Below, piece after piece: positions 44,057 to 52,435 of a stretch of 64,000 nt of DNA; within the stretch, counting starts at the first letter, position 1, and each line of letters starts with the position of its first letter. Below the pieces are notes generated by a model. The model worked only from the letters and a program-made list of their open reading frames with translations, was not told where the DNA came from and did no database searches. Position numbers and translations under genes: made by a program. This stretch comes from Rathayibacter_A sp036510655 (GTDB lineage: Bacteria; Actinomycetota; Actinomycetes; Actinomycetales; Microbacteriaceae): NCBI GenBank assembly GCA_036510655.1, contig DATCDQ010000098.1, positions 15,537-79,536 of the forward strand, in the 5' to 3' direction.

Positions 44057-45304
44057 GTGGCTGGCCCGGATCACGTCATCATCGTCGGAGCAGGGATGGT
44101 CGGCTTGTCGACGGCGTATTTCCTGCAAGAGCGGGGGGTCCGCGTTACGATCGCGGAGCGCACCGCGGTCAACGCGGGCTCATCATGGGGCAACGCGGGC
44201 TGGATCGCGCCCGCGCTCACCATCCCATTGCCGGAGCCCGCAGTGCTGGCCTACGGTCTCGGCGCCATGATGCGACCGTCTGCGCCGCTGTACGTCCCGT
44301 TCAGCCTGAACCCGAAGTTGCTGCGTTTTCTGCTGGGATTCGCGCGACACTGCACTCCGGCGTTCTGGCGTTCCTCGATGGCTGTGTACGCCGAGGTCGC
44401 CGGCATGGCGATGGGTGCCTTCGATGAGCTGACGGACGGCGCCGTCGCCGAGCCGACGAAGCTGGCCGCGCCGTTCCTCGCCGGGTTCGGAACCGAGAAG
44501 GAGCGCGACGGCCTGCTCGACGAGTTCCGAGGCATCGTCGCGGCAGGCGGTGAGGTCGACTATGAGTTGGCCGACGGCGACGAACTGCGAGCGCTCGAGC
44601 CGACGCTCGGCGATGGCGTGAAGTTCGGCGTGAAACTGCACGGGCAGCACTTCATCAATCCGCCGAAGTTCCTGGCCGCGTTGGCGGACGCGGTCCGCGC
44701 GCGGGGCGCAGAGATCGTCACCGGCTGCGACGTGCGCGACGTCCGCGACCTCGGCGCATCCGGAGTTCAGCTCGTGCCCGTTTCCGGCGAGACGCTGTCG
44801 GCGGATGCCGTGGTGCTCGCATCCGGCACCTGGTTGGGCGCACTCGCTCGAGAATTCGGGGTGCGCGAGCTGGTACAGGCCGGCCGCGGGTACAGCTTCA
44901 CCGTCGTGCCGGAGGCGATACCGACTCGGCCGATCTACTTCCCAGCGGCACGCGTTGCGTGCACACCGTTGGGGAATCGTTTTCGGGTCAGTGGCATGAT
45001 GGAGTTCCGGTCGGCCGAGGCGCCGTTGGACCCGCGCAGAATCAACGCGGTCATGAACGCGGCGAAGCCGATGCTCACCGGCATCGACTGGAATGAGCGG
45101 CAGGAAGAATGGGTCGGTTCACGGCCATGCACCCCGGACGGGCTGCCGCTGATCGGCGCAACGAAGTCCCCACGCGTGCATGTGGCCGGCGGCCACGGCA
45201 TGTGGGGCATCACCCTCGGCCCGCTCACCGGCAAATTCTTGGCCGATTCGATGACCGGCGAAGCCGTGCCCGACGTGTACCGTAGATTCGATCCGCTTCG
45301 CTGA
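44057..45304 (+). CDS. FAD-dependent D-amino-acid dehydrogenase-like oxidoreductase
   Basis: A 415-residue DAO-family flavoprotein. The FAD motif is VIIVGAGMVGLSTAYFL, followed by SSWGNAGWIAP, and near the C-terminus RPCTPDGLPLIGATKSP and GGHGMWGITLGPLTGK, the DadA-like FAD-binding end. It probably oxidises an amino acid or other amine and passes electrons to the respiratory chain. The GTG at 44057 has ACGGAGGG eight bases upstream. It is divergent from the quinone reductase, 114 bp between starts, so the two may share regulation. Confidence 0.88.
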   Translation: MAGPDHVIIVGAGMVGLSTAYFLQERGVRVTIAERTAVNAGSSWGNAGWIAPALTIPLPEPAVLAYGLGAMMRPSAPLYVPFSLNPKLLRFLLGFARHCTPAFWRSSMAVYAEVAGMAMGAFDELTDGAVAEPTKLAAPFLAGFGTEKERDGLLDEFRGIVAAGGEVDYELADGDELRALEPTLGDGVKFGVKLHGQHFINPPKFLAALADAVRARGAEIVTGCDVRDVRDLGASGVQLVPVSGETLSADAVVLASGTWLGALAREFGVRELVQAGRGYSFTVVPEAIPTRPIYFPAARVACTPLGNRFRVSGMMEFRSAEAPLDPRRINAVMNAAKPMLTGIDWNERQEEWVGSRPCTPDGLPLIGATKSPRVHVAGGHGMWGITLGPLTGKFLADSMTGEAVPDVYRRFDPLR

Positions 45305-45422
45305 AACGCGCGTTGAGCCACGGGGAGCCTTCGAGAGATCTTAGAGCCCGCCGCAGACGCTGGGAGCATCCGTCACAAACACCAGCCACACCCGCAACAG
45401 CCACACACAGACAAGGGCCTTG

Positions 45423-46160
45423 ATGTCGTCAGAGATTCTCACCCGTTCAGGGCAGCGCACGCGCTTCCGCGGAATGCTCGCACCATTCCGGCGATTCTGG
45501 GCGACCCTGATCGTCTCGGTGCTGGTTGCGTTGGTCGTGGTCGCCGTGGCGAAGGTCTTGGCCGGGTCGGCGTCGTGGGCGCACACCGAAATCGGGGTCG
45601 ACCAGTGGCTCAGTCGTGCTCACGTTCCGTTCTGGGACGCGGTGACGCTGGCGGTCCAATGGGTGCTCTCGCCCGCAATGGGGCTCGTGATCGTCGTTCT
45701 CGTGTCGCTCGGCGTGTTCTGGCGAACGCGCGATCGGATGGTCGGCCTGACATTCCTGCTGGTCGTGGCCGGCGGATGGCTCAGCTCTGAGCTCGTGAAG
45801 ATGATCGTGCACCGCCCGCGCCCCGACTTCCACCTGCTCGCGCACCCGTTGTCAACCGAGGTCACACTGGACAGCTTTCCGAGCGGGCACACCTGCTTGG
45901 CGATGGCCCTCGCACTCGGCTTCGTCTTCTTGTATCGGCAGCGCCGCGGACAGAAATGGGCAATCATCATCGGTGCGGTCTGTGTGCTGTTCGTTGCCTG
46001 GTCACGCCTGTACATCGGAGTGCATTACCCGACGGATGTCATCGGCTCGATCCTGTACACCGGAGCAGCGATGACCGCGTTCCTCGCCATTTGGAACCAG
46101 TGGCTCGTCGGCCCGGTCGAGCGGGTCATCGGCGGCCCGCGGGCGCGCAAGCACGCCTAG
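45423..46160 (+). CDS. PAP2-family membrane phosphatase
   Basis: A 245-residue protein with six hydrophobic helices and the three PAP2 motifs: KMIVHRPRP, FPSGHTC and SRLYIGVHYPTDV. It hydrolyses lipid phosphates such as phosphatidic acid or undecaprenyl pyrophosphate at the outer face of the membrane. Start: ATG at 45423, with a TTG one codon earlier also possible; AAGGGC is upstream. The ~55 residues before the motif region hold one long helix and a linker. Confidence 0.92.
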   Translation: MSSEILTRSGQRTRFRGMLAPFRRFWATLIVSVLVALVVVAVAKVLAGSASWAHTEIGVDQWLSRAHVPFWDAVTLAVQWVLSPAMGLVIVVLVSLGVFWRTRDRMVGLTFLLVVAGGWLSSELVKMIVHRPRPDFHLLAHPLSTEVTLDSFPSGHTCLAMALALGFVFLYRQRRGQKWAIIIGAVCVLFVAWSRLYIGVHYPTDVIGSILYTGAAMTAFLAIWNQWLVGPVERVIGGPRARKHA

Positions 46161-46296
46161 CGGGGCGACTCGCAACGCGGCGCTGCGCAACGGGTGACTC
46201 CCAGGCCGCTCATATCGACCGTGGAGGGTCGGTCCGTAGTGTCGACTGCGCGCAGGCCGACCCGCGGCTGCCACGACCGACCCGAGGAGCTGTGCC

Positions 46297-46875
46297 ATGC
46301 GCAAAGCATTTGCCATCACGGCGCTTTTCGTCTGTCTTGCCATCGGCGGCGCCGTCGTCGCCATCAATTCGTCGCCATTCGGTGCATTTGGCGCGTCCTC
46401 TGCGAGCCGGTCGGTCAGCTGCCCTGCAGCGGCGTCGGTCAACGTCGGCGGCATTACCGTGCCGGCCGGTCCGATTGCAGGCTACTGCCAAGATCGGCTG
46501 ATCAACGCCGCGTACATCATGAATGCGGCTCGTGCTCAAGGCATCGGCACGCACACCCAAGCCGTCGGGGTGATGACGGCCATGGGCGAGTCCGGACTTC
46601 GGGTGCTCGACTACGGGGATGCCGCCGGTCCGGATAGCCGGGGCCTCTTCCAGCAGCGCGACAACGGCGCATGGGGCACGCTGGCCGATCGGATGGACCC
46701 CTCCATCTCCGCAACCAACTTCTTCAACAAGTTAACCAGCCTTGACGGCTGGCAGACCATGGCGCCGACCGAGGCAGCGCACGCCGTGCAGGTGAACGAC
46801 GACCCGAACCATTACGCGCCGTATTGGGCCGGTGCGCAGGCGATCGTGGCAGCTCTCGCTCCCGTCGCCAGCTGA
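46297..46875 (+). CDS. Secreted lytic-transglycosylase-like protein
   Basis: A 192-residue exported protein. An N-terminal signal or anchor (about 5-24) is followed by a domain with VGVMTAMGESGLRVLDYGD, GPDSRGLFQQRDNGAWG and SATNFFNKL, the pattern of lysozyme-like domains in actinobacterial secreted and phage-tail cell-wall hydrolases; the Glu in MGESGL is the likely catalytic acid. GAGGAG precedes the ATG by seven bases. It follows the PAP2 gene but no operon is evident across the 136-bp gap. Confidence 0.8.
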   Translation: MRKAFAITALFVCLAIGGAVVAINSSPFGAFGASSASRSVSCPAAASVNVGGITVPAGPIAGYCQDRLINAAYIMNAARAQGIGTHTQAVGVMTAMGESGLRVLDYGDAAGPDSRGLFQQRDNGAWGTLADRMDPSISATNFFNKLTSLDGWQTMAPTEAAHAVQVNDDPNHYAPYWAGAQAIVAALAPVAS

Positions 46876-46907
46876 CTGGTCCTTTTCACAGTCGTAGTAT
46901 GCCCCCC

Positions 46908-47014
46908 GGTGGTCGAGTAGCGAGGTACGAGCGTATCGAGACCCGTATCGAGACCCGTATCAAGACCCCGTACGAGATCTCGATACGCTCGCTGGCGCTC
47001 ACTACTCGACCACC
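46908..47014. repeat. REP-like palindromic element
   Basis: The left arm starts GGTGGTCGAGTAGCGAGG and continues to CGTATCGAGA (46908-46941); the right arm runs from TCTCGATACGCTCG to ACTACTCGACCACC (46978-47014). Between them are three 12-bp units CGTATCGAGACC (46932-46967). Shorter relatives of the right arm follow at about 47020-47060 and at 50560-50590. Dyads starting GGTCGAGTAG are common between genes in this bacterial family. There is no open frame worth calling. It could act as a bidirectional transcription end between two convergent genes. Confidence 0.8.
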
Positions 47015-47093
47015 TAAAGTACTCTCGCTGGCGCTCCTATCCTCGCTCGCCCTTCGCTCAGGACACGAAACGCACGCGGCCCTCCGAGTCCCC

Positions 47094-48353
47094 TCACGCA
47101 TGCTCGTCGGCCGCGTCGAGCCGATGCGCACGATCGGCGAGATAACGGCGTTCGGCGTCGTTCGAGGTTGCTTCCGCGGCGGCCAGGTATTCGGCGCGTG
47201 CTGCGCGACGCTCGCCGGTCAGTTCGAGAAGGTGCGCGCGCACGGCGTGCAGGCGGTGGTGCGATGAGAGCGGTTCGACCGTGTCGAGGAGCGCGAGTTG
47301 CGCGAGTCCGGCATCCGTACCGTGCACCATGGCGGAGGCAACTGCCTCACTGAGCGCAGCCATGGGGCTCGGCGCGAGCCGCTCAAGCACTTCGTACAGT
47401 GCGAGGATCTGCTCCCAGTCGGTGTCTTCCGAGCTCGCAGCCTCGGCGTGCAGCGCCGCGATTGCCGCCTGCACTTGATAGGGACCAAGTAGCAGCCGGG
47501 ACAGACTGTCTGTGATGAGTGCGACGCCCTCGCTGATCGCAGCGGCGTCCCAGAGCGAGTGGTCCTGGTCAGCGAGCGGCACCAGGGCGCCATCGGGTGT
47601 CGTGCGTGCCGCGCGTCGCGCATCGATGAGGAGCATGAGCGCGAGCAAGCCGACGACTTCGCCATCCCCCGGTAGTTGGTGGCGCAGCAGCTGCGCGAGG
47701 CGGATTGCCTCGCCGGTGAGCTCGGCGCTTTCGAGTTGCCTGCCGTGCGTCTCGGCGTAGCCCTCGTTGAAGATCAGGTAAATGACGTGCATGACGGTGC
47801 GCAGGCGCTCGGCCAGCTCGGCGCCGGCCGGCAGCTGGAATTGGGCACCGGAGGTCTTGATCGTTTTCTTCGCCCGGGTGATCCGCTTGGCCATTGCGGC
47901 CGGCGGTACCAGAAACGCGGCGGCGATCTGTGCGGTCGTCAGGCCCGCGACCGCCCGAAGAGTGAGAGCGATCTGCGAGGTTGGCGTGAGCGACGGGTGG
48001 CAGCACAGCACGAACAGCGTGAGGGCGTCATCGCCCGCCGGCTCCGGCCCGATCTCGCGCTCGAATTCACGCTCGAATTCACGCAGCGACAGCGCGGCAT
48101 CCGTCGTCTCTCTGCGCATCCTCGCGACATCCGCACGGAGCTGGTCGATCCGGCGACGGGACGCGACGGTGATCAGCCACGCGGTCGGGTCGTCCGGCAC
48201 GCCCGTGGCGGTCCATGCAGCGGATGCCGCGAGCAACGCCTCCTGCACGGCATCCTCGCACGCCTCGAAGTCGCCGAACCGCCGAACCAGCGCACCGAGA
48301 GCCCGCGGAGTCGCAGCCCGCATAGCCTCCTCGACGCGCTGGTCAGCGGTCAT
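47094..48353 (-). CDS. ECF sigma factor with C-terminal extension (ECF42 type), second copy
   Basis: A 419-residue paralogue of the sigma factor at 28515. Sigma2 holds FGDFEACEDAVQEALLAA and WLITVASRRRIDQLR; sigma4 holds ALTLRAVAGLTTAQIAAAF and RITRAKKTIK; then LIFNEGYAETHG, LALMLLIDARRAAR and a TPR-like end. Between sigma2 and sigma4 a 12-bp tandem repeat (48059-48082) encodes EFEREFERE. The ATG follows the DGPF stop by one base. The two copies differ enough that they probably recognise similar but not identical promoters. Confidence 0.9.
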   Translation of the reverse strand: MTADQRVEEAMRAATPRALGALVRRFGDFEACEDAVQEALLAASAAWTATGVPDDPTAWLITVASRRRIDQLRADVARMRRETTDAALSLREFEREFEREIGPEPAGDDALTLFVLCCHPSLTPTSQIALTLRAVAGLTTAQIAAAFLVPPAAMAKRITRAKKTIKTSGAQFQLPAGAELAERLRTVMHVIYLIFNEGYAETHGRQLESAELTGEAIRLAQLLRHQLPGDGEVVGLLALMLLIDARRAARTTPDGALVPLADQDHSLWDAAAISEGVALITDSLSRLLLGPYQVQAAIAALHAEAASSEDTDWEQILALYEVLERLAPSPMAALSEAVASAMVHGTDAGLAQLALLDTVEPLSSHHRLHAVRAHLLELTGERRAARAEYLAAAEATSNDAERRYLADRAHRLDAADEHA

Positions 48354-48354
48354 C

Positions 48355-48708
48355 TCAGTGGTTCGGCTCGCGAGTGGTCGCGCGCACCTCGACCAAGCCG
48401 AACTCGGCCTCGCCCAATTTCGCGGCGATCGCCGTTGCGCGTTCGATGTTCTCGCATTCGACCAGGTAGTAGCCTGCGAGCACCTCTTTGACCTCGACGA
48501 ACGGACCGTCGGTGACCTGCACGGTTCCGCCGGTGGTGCGCACCACCTTGGCGTTGTCGGTCACCAGCTCGCTCGTGTCGATGAACTCGCCTGAGGCGCG
48601 GAGCTCCTGTATCAGTGCGGCGTGCTTTGCCATCAACGCCTCGAAGGCAGGCTTCGTCATCGCCGACCAGGCGGCTTCGTTTCCGTAGATCAACAGCATG
48701 TATTTCAT
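48355..48708 (-). CDS. YCII/DGPF domain protein, partner of the second ECF42 sigma factor
   Basis: A 117-residue YCII-family protein with MKYMLLIYGNEAAW at the start and VTDGPFVEVKEVLAGYYLVE in the middle. GAGGTGACC precedes the ATG at 48708. It forms a two-gene operon with the sigma factor and has a candidate ECF promoter upstream. As for its relative at 29783-30139, the molecular role is unknown. Confidence 0.88.
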   Translation of the reverse strand: MKYMLLIYGNEAAWSAMTKPAFEALMAKHAALIQELRASGEFIDTSELVTDNAKVVRTTGGTVQVTDGPFVEVKEVLAGYYLVECENIERATAIAAKLGEAEFGLVEVRATTREPNH

Positions 48709-48753
48709 GGTCACCTCACGTTTCATAGCGCCGGATTGGCGCTTTCCCCCAGA

Positions 48754-48781
48754 GGTCGTAGCCGATCGAGGATTAGGGACA
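48754..48781 (-). promoter_or_regulatory. Candidate ECF42 promoter of the second DGPF-sigma operon
   Basis: On the minus strand TGTCCC (48781-48776) and CGACC (48758-48754) are separated by 17 bp and end 45 bp before the DGPF ATG. Spacing and the TGTC/CG cores match the candidate at 30194-30221. Confidence 0.5.
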
Positions 48782-48819
48782 TCATGCGTGTGGATACACC
48801 CCATGGCAAGGGCTCAATT

Positions 48820-49635
48820 TCACGATCGCGTACTGCGTCGATAGGCGCTGGGCGTGAACCCGAGCACCTTGCGGAAGTCGTTCGTGAGGTGAGCGTGGTC
48901 GGCGTATCCGAGCTCGGCGGCAATGGCGGCAAGCTCCGCGGCCGGGTCGGTCCGCAACCGCTCGGCGGCGTCTTGCAGCCGGCGGCGCCTGATCAGCGCG
49001 GACGGGCTGAGTCCGACGTATTTATTCGCAAGGCGCTGCAGAGTCCTCGGCGAAACCGAGAGTCGACGGGCGACATCGTCGATCCGGACAACGTCCGCAT
49101 CAAGTGCGATGATGTCCATCATCCTGTTGGCGAGCTCTCCTTCCGCTGACACCGCCGGATGTTGCCCGACCAGCCAGTCCACGAACGCGCCCACCGCGGA
49201 CCGCCGCCGCTCCTCGGTCTCTGCCGTGGCCATCTCCGAAGCCCCCATCTCCGAAGCCCCCATCGCCGAAGAAACTGCTGCGTGGAGCTCGGGAAGCGAC
49301 AGCGTCGTCAGCCTGTCGCGCATGCGGCCAGGGTCCTCTGTGAGATACGGCACCAACGCAGGGCGCACGAGCGCCCCGACGGCCCAGCCACGGCCGGTCA
49401 GATCACGATGCGATCGCCGCGTCGCCGGGCCTGCGAACTCCACCACATTCGACAGAACGACGAGATTCGAAGTCGGATACGCGATCAACTGCTGGCGTGA
49501 TGTGCGACCGGGCTCAATGTCCCATTCGGGAATCCAAAACCATTGCACCAGTTGTGCGACAGCTTCCGGAGCAGGTATCCGGTGAAATTCGGGCAGCCGC
49601 GTCGGATAGAGGATGCCCTTGAATGAACGCTCCAC
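48820..49635 (-). CDS. AraC family transcriptional regulator
   Basis: A 271-residue regulator. The C-terminal AraC domain (about 165-268) reads IDDVARRLSVSPRTLQRLAN for the first helix-turn-helix and IAAELGYADHAHLTNDFRKV for the second, ending GFTPSAYRR. The N-terminal ~110 residues match the DUF6597-like sensor part (WFWIPEWDI; LIAYPTSNLVVL). A linker contains MGASEMGASEM, produced by a 15-bp tandem repeat. It is divergent from the VOC gene at 49727, a plausible target. Confidence 0.9.
   Translation of the reverse strand: MERSFKGILYPTRLPEFHRIPAPEAVAQLVQWFWIPEWDIEPGRTSRQQLIAYPTSNLVVLSNVVEFAGPATRRSHRDLTGRGWAVGALVRPALVPYLTEDPGRMRDRLTTLSLPELHAAVSSAMGASEMGASEMATAETEERRRSAVGAFVDWLVGQHPAVSAEGELANRMMDIIALDADVVRIDDVARRLSVSPRTLQRLANKYVGLSPSALIRRRRLQDAAERLRTDPAAELAAIAAELGYADHAHLTNDFRKVLGFTPSAYRRSTRS
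49231..49271. repeat. 15-bp tandem repeat in the AraC regulator
   Basis: Two perfect units CATCTCCGAAGCCCC (49231-49245, 49246-49260) and a partial third (49261-49271) lie in the linker between the sensor and DNA-binding domains. The unit length keeps the frame. Confidence 0.9.
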
Positions 49636-49726
49636 CGCACACCTCTCGATCGTCAGGTTGTCACGCCTCGCGGCTTGTCGCGAATTTCCAAGCCCTCACA
49701 GTACGCCGCCGCGTACCGTCGTCCCC

Positions 49727-50239
49727 ATGACTGAGACTACGAAATCCGAACCGACCATCGCAGCCGACGGCGAACACACGAGCCACGGCATTCCGCACGG
49801 CTACACGAGTCTGACCCCGTTCCTGGCCATCCCATCGGCGAAGGATGCGATCGCGTTCTACCAGGACGTGTTCGGCGCCCGCCCGATCGGCGTTACCGAA
49901 TTCGGCGGAGTCGTCGCGCATGCCGAACTCGACTTCGGCCACGGGCGCTTGCAGCTTGGCGAACCCAATCCCGACTACCAGCTGGTGGCAGGGCCGGCCG
50001 GCGATGCTGACAGCTACTCGCTCGGCCTCTACTGTTCGGATGCTGACGCTCTGCTCGAGCGCGCCGTGCAAGCAGGCGCGACCATTCGAGAGCCGCTCTC
50101 AACGTTCGTTTCAGGAGACCGTTTCGCAAGCATCCGCGACCCGTTCGGCGTGAGGTGGTCGATCATGACGCGCGTCGAGGACCTCTCCGACGAAGAGAGC
50201 GCGCAGCGAGTGGCCGAATGGGCCGCACAGCAGGGCTGA
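49727..50239 (+). CDS. VOC family protein (PhnB-like)
   Basis: A 170-residue glyoxalase-fold protein. LTPFLAIPSAKDAIAFYQDV is the typical first strand and helix, FGARPIGVTEFGGVVAHAEL follows, and the end is IRDPFGVRWSIMTRVEDLS, as in PhnB-like proteins. Metal-binding His/Glu positions are partly present (HAEL). The ATG at 49727 follows a short leader with no clear ribosome-binding site. It is divergent from the AraC gene, which may control it. Confidence 0.88.
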   Translation: MTETTKSEPTIAADGEHTSHGIPHGYTSLTPFLAIPSAKDAIAFYQDVFGARPIGVTEFGGVVAHAELDFGHGRLQLGEPNPDYQLVAGPAGDADSYSLGLYCSDADALLERAVQAGATIREPLSTFVSGDRFASIRDPFGVRWSIMTRVEDLSDEESAQRVAEWAAQQG

Positions 50240-50699
50240 ACGTGGCACTGCAGGGCGTATTCAAGGTCAGCGCTGATACACGAGTGGACCAGTCGGTGGT
50301 GCTACTCCCTCAGGGTTGCGGGCCAGAATTCAGGCTGGAGCGGCACCCGAAGACGCTGAGGCGCCATATCGGCCGATCCAACCTGAATTCGGTACCGGTG
50401 CGCCCGGCCGGCCTCCCGAGTCTGTCGCGCATCCGCCCGAATCTGGGCCTGAACTCGAAACGGATGCTCGCGGCGTCACCAAATCGACTCTCGGCACCGT
50501 CGACCCGGCACCCGGCATCCGGCACCACTCACGGCGGATTCGGTGTGGGCTCCTTGCTCTCGATACGCCTGCTCGCTGCGCTCGCGCGTTTCTCCAAGCT
50601 CCAGCGCACTACTGGGCCAACGGCGTGACGCAATTTGCTGACTTTGCAAAGGCCCTGGTGGCACTGGCAGTGCCTGCCGCGGGAGCCTATGATCACCCT
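50240..50699. other. Gene-free stretch between two VOC genes
   Basis: About 460 bp with several overlapping open frames on both strands, none with a ribosome-binding site or family resemblance; their Arg/Pro/Ser-rich translations are typical of non-coding high-GC DNA. A fragment resembling the right arm of the REP-like element (TCTCGATACGCCTGCTCG) lies near 50560-50590. Confidence 0.5.
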
Positions 50700-51149
50700 G
50701 TGATCAACAACAGGTCGGCCCCGCCCGTGACGGTCGTTCCGGTGCTTGTGTACCCGGACGTGCGTGCCGCTGTGGCCTGGCTCACGGATGTTTTCGGGTT
50801 CGTCGAGCGCGTCCGTGTCGGCGATGCACACCGGTCGCAGCTGCAGATCGGAGCTGACGGGGCGATGATCGTCGCCGACGTCAGTGGCGAGCGGCAGCAG
50901 CCACAAGCGCACACGGAGACCCATCTCGTGAAGGTGCGTGTGGACGACGTCGACGCCCAGTTCGAGCGTGTCCGCTCGCGGGGTGCGCGAGTACTCCAGG
51001 AACCGACCGAATACGCATACGGCGAACGCGAGTGCACGGTGGAGGATTTGGCGGGCCACCACTGGCAGTTCACGCAGACGACTCGCGACGTGGCTCCTGA
51101 GGAGATGGGTCTCGGCGGTCCTGGTTGGGGTGAAGCCGACACCGTGTGA
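50700..51149 (+). CDS. VOC family protein (glyoxalase/bleomycin-resistance fold)
   Basis: A 149-residue VOC protein: VVPVLVYPDVRAAVAWLTDV, FGFVERVRVGDAHRSQLQIG, VRVDDVDAQFERVRSRGARV and CTVEDLAGHHWQFTQT make up the two beta-alpha-beta-beta-beta halves. I start with the GTG at 50700 before INNRSAPPVTV because the upstream frame is non-coding in character. The ribosome-binding site is weak, so the true start may be a few codons away. No substrate can be named. Confidence 0.82.
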   Translation: MINNRSAPPVTVVPVLVYPDVRAAVAWLTDVFGFVERVRVGDAHRSQLQIGADGAMIVADVSGERQQPQAHTETHLVKVRVDDVDAQFERVRSRGARVLQEPTEYAYGERECTVEDLAGHHWQFTQTTRDVAPEEMGLGGPGWGEADTV

Positions 51150-51262
51150 CGACCGCTCTGAATACTGACAGGAGACGCTCGGCACATCAAACGGATGCCC
51201 ATAGCAAGCTCCTAGGTTGGTGCGAGACGCTCGTATGAAATACGAGTGGGAGGAGCGTCACC

Positions 51263-52021
51263 ATGAACGACTCGAGGCATCTTCTGTGGAGCCGGGGCCT
51301 GATCCGTCAAGCACAGAGGAACAAGAAGAGGACAGGGTGGATCGCGGCAGCGGCCTTGGCGCTGGTGGTTGGTCTGTCCGGCTGTGCCGCCGTGTCCGCC
51401 ACGACGACGCCGTCCACGACTTCGTCGGCAACGGCGAGCGTCGCCGCACCCGGGAAGGCCAGTGGCGGCGGCTCCAACGCACGCTCCGGACCAGCGGCCG
51501 GCGGATCGTCCGGCACCATCACCAGCACATCGACGTCCGGCTTCACGTTGTCGACCTCGGCCGGTCAGAAGGTGACGATCACGACGTCATCCGCCACGAC
51601 GTATGAGAAGGGCGCGAACTCGACTACCGCCAGTGCGGTCGCCATAAACGCATCCGTGCTGGTGCTCGGTACAACCAACGGCACCACCATCGCGGCCTCC
51701 CAGGTCATCGTGCAACCGGCCAGCGGCAGCGCGCCAACTGCCTACGCGGCGTCAGCCGTCGCGCCATTCAAACAGGGCGCGCCCAGCACAGCGAAGCAAG
51801 ACAGTTCGATCCCGGCCAACTATACGGAAGGCTCCGGAACGATCGTCAGCGGAACGACCGCGAACAAGGCGACGGAGGCGGCTCTCGCAGCGTATCCGGG
51901 CGGCATCGTCGACCGCGTTGTCCAACTGAGCAACGGCGAATACGAGGTGCACTACATCGGCGTCAACTGGCCGCACCACATCTTCGTCAATCAGGACTTC
52001 ACAGTCGTCGGCGCTGACTAG
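51263..52021 (+). CDS. Exported lipoprotein with DUF5666-like domain
   Basis: A 252-residue protein with a long basic N-terminus, a signal helix and lipobox GLSGCAA (Cys about 41). A Ser/Thr/Ala-rich linker leads to a beta region, GTITSTSTSGFTLSTSAGQK, then VTITTSSATTYEKG and GTTNGTTIAASQVIVQP, the DUF5666-like barrel. The last ~70 residues (ATEAALAAYPGGIVDRVVQL, then NGEYEVHYIG) resemble a PepSY unit. GGGAGGAG precedes the ATG. It is convergent with the giant gene, 42 bp from its inferred end. Confidence 0.82.
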   Translation: MNDSRHLLWSRGLIRQAQRNKKRTGWIAAAALALVVGLSGCAAVSATTTPSTTSSATASVAAPGKASGGGSNARSGPAAGGSSGTITSTSTSGFTLSTSAGQKVTITTSSATTYEKGANSTTASAVAINASVLVLGTTNGTTIAASQVIVQPASGSAPTAYAASAVAPFKQGAPSTAKQDSSIPANYTEGSGTIVSGTTANKATEAALAAYPGGIVDRVVQLSNGEYEVHYIGVNWPHHIFVNQDFTVVGAD

Positions 52022-52063
52022 CGGCTGCGGGCTTGCGAGCGCGCTCCAGAGTGGGCGTGCTCG

Positions 52064-52435
52064 TCAGAGTGACCCAGACAGATCCACAGCCCAGCTCTGC
52101 AGCAGTGCGGCGTAGGCGGCCGTCACCGAATGACGGTTGGCGGTCTGCAGGTCATTGACGAAGGTCGCCAACGCGGTCTTCGCCACCGCCGTGTTGCCGG
52201 CGTTCAGGGCGTTCTGCACGCTCCCGAGGTCGGAGGACAGCTTCGAAGCCAGTGACGAGGCTGAGATGTATCCGCTGTTCACACCGTAGCCGAGTGCGCT
52301 CTGCAGACCGGAAACCGTCGCACGCACGACGATCGTGAAGGTGCTCGTCGACGTGTTCCCGGCCGTATCAACGGCGGTGATGACGACGGTGTGCGCTCCT
52401 GCGGCGAGACTCTCGCCCGAGATCGTCGTTCCGCT
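52064..52435 (-). pseudogene. C-terminal part of the giant protein, separated by a frameshift (FIMAH-like domain)
   Basis: Read in this frame the minus strand gives SGTTISGESLAAGAHTVVIT, AVDTAGNTSTSTFTIVV and then about 85 residues of a helical domain (GLQSALGYGVNSGYISASSL; LNAGNTAVAKTALATFVNDL; a final AAYAALLQSWAVDL). The first part continues the Ig-like repeat that is cut off in the long frame; the second resembles the FIMAH domain found at the C-terminus of large secreted bacterial proteins. The join is at TGGGGAGC (52440-52433): one more G would restore the frame. It may be a sequencing error in a G run or a real mutation. Confidence 0.75.

Noticed and set aside
46908..47014. Repeats considered as a CRISPR array
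   Set aside because: The units are only 12 bp, directly adjacent, without spacers, and lie inside a dyad; no cas gene is present.
50240..50699. Open frames between the two VOC genes as a small gene or N-terminal extension of the second VOC protein
   Set aside because: No start with a ribosome-binding site; translations are Pro/Arg/Ser-rich on both strands and the VOC fold begins only after 50700.
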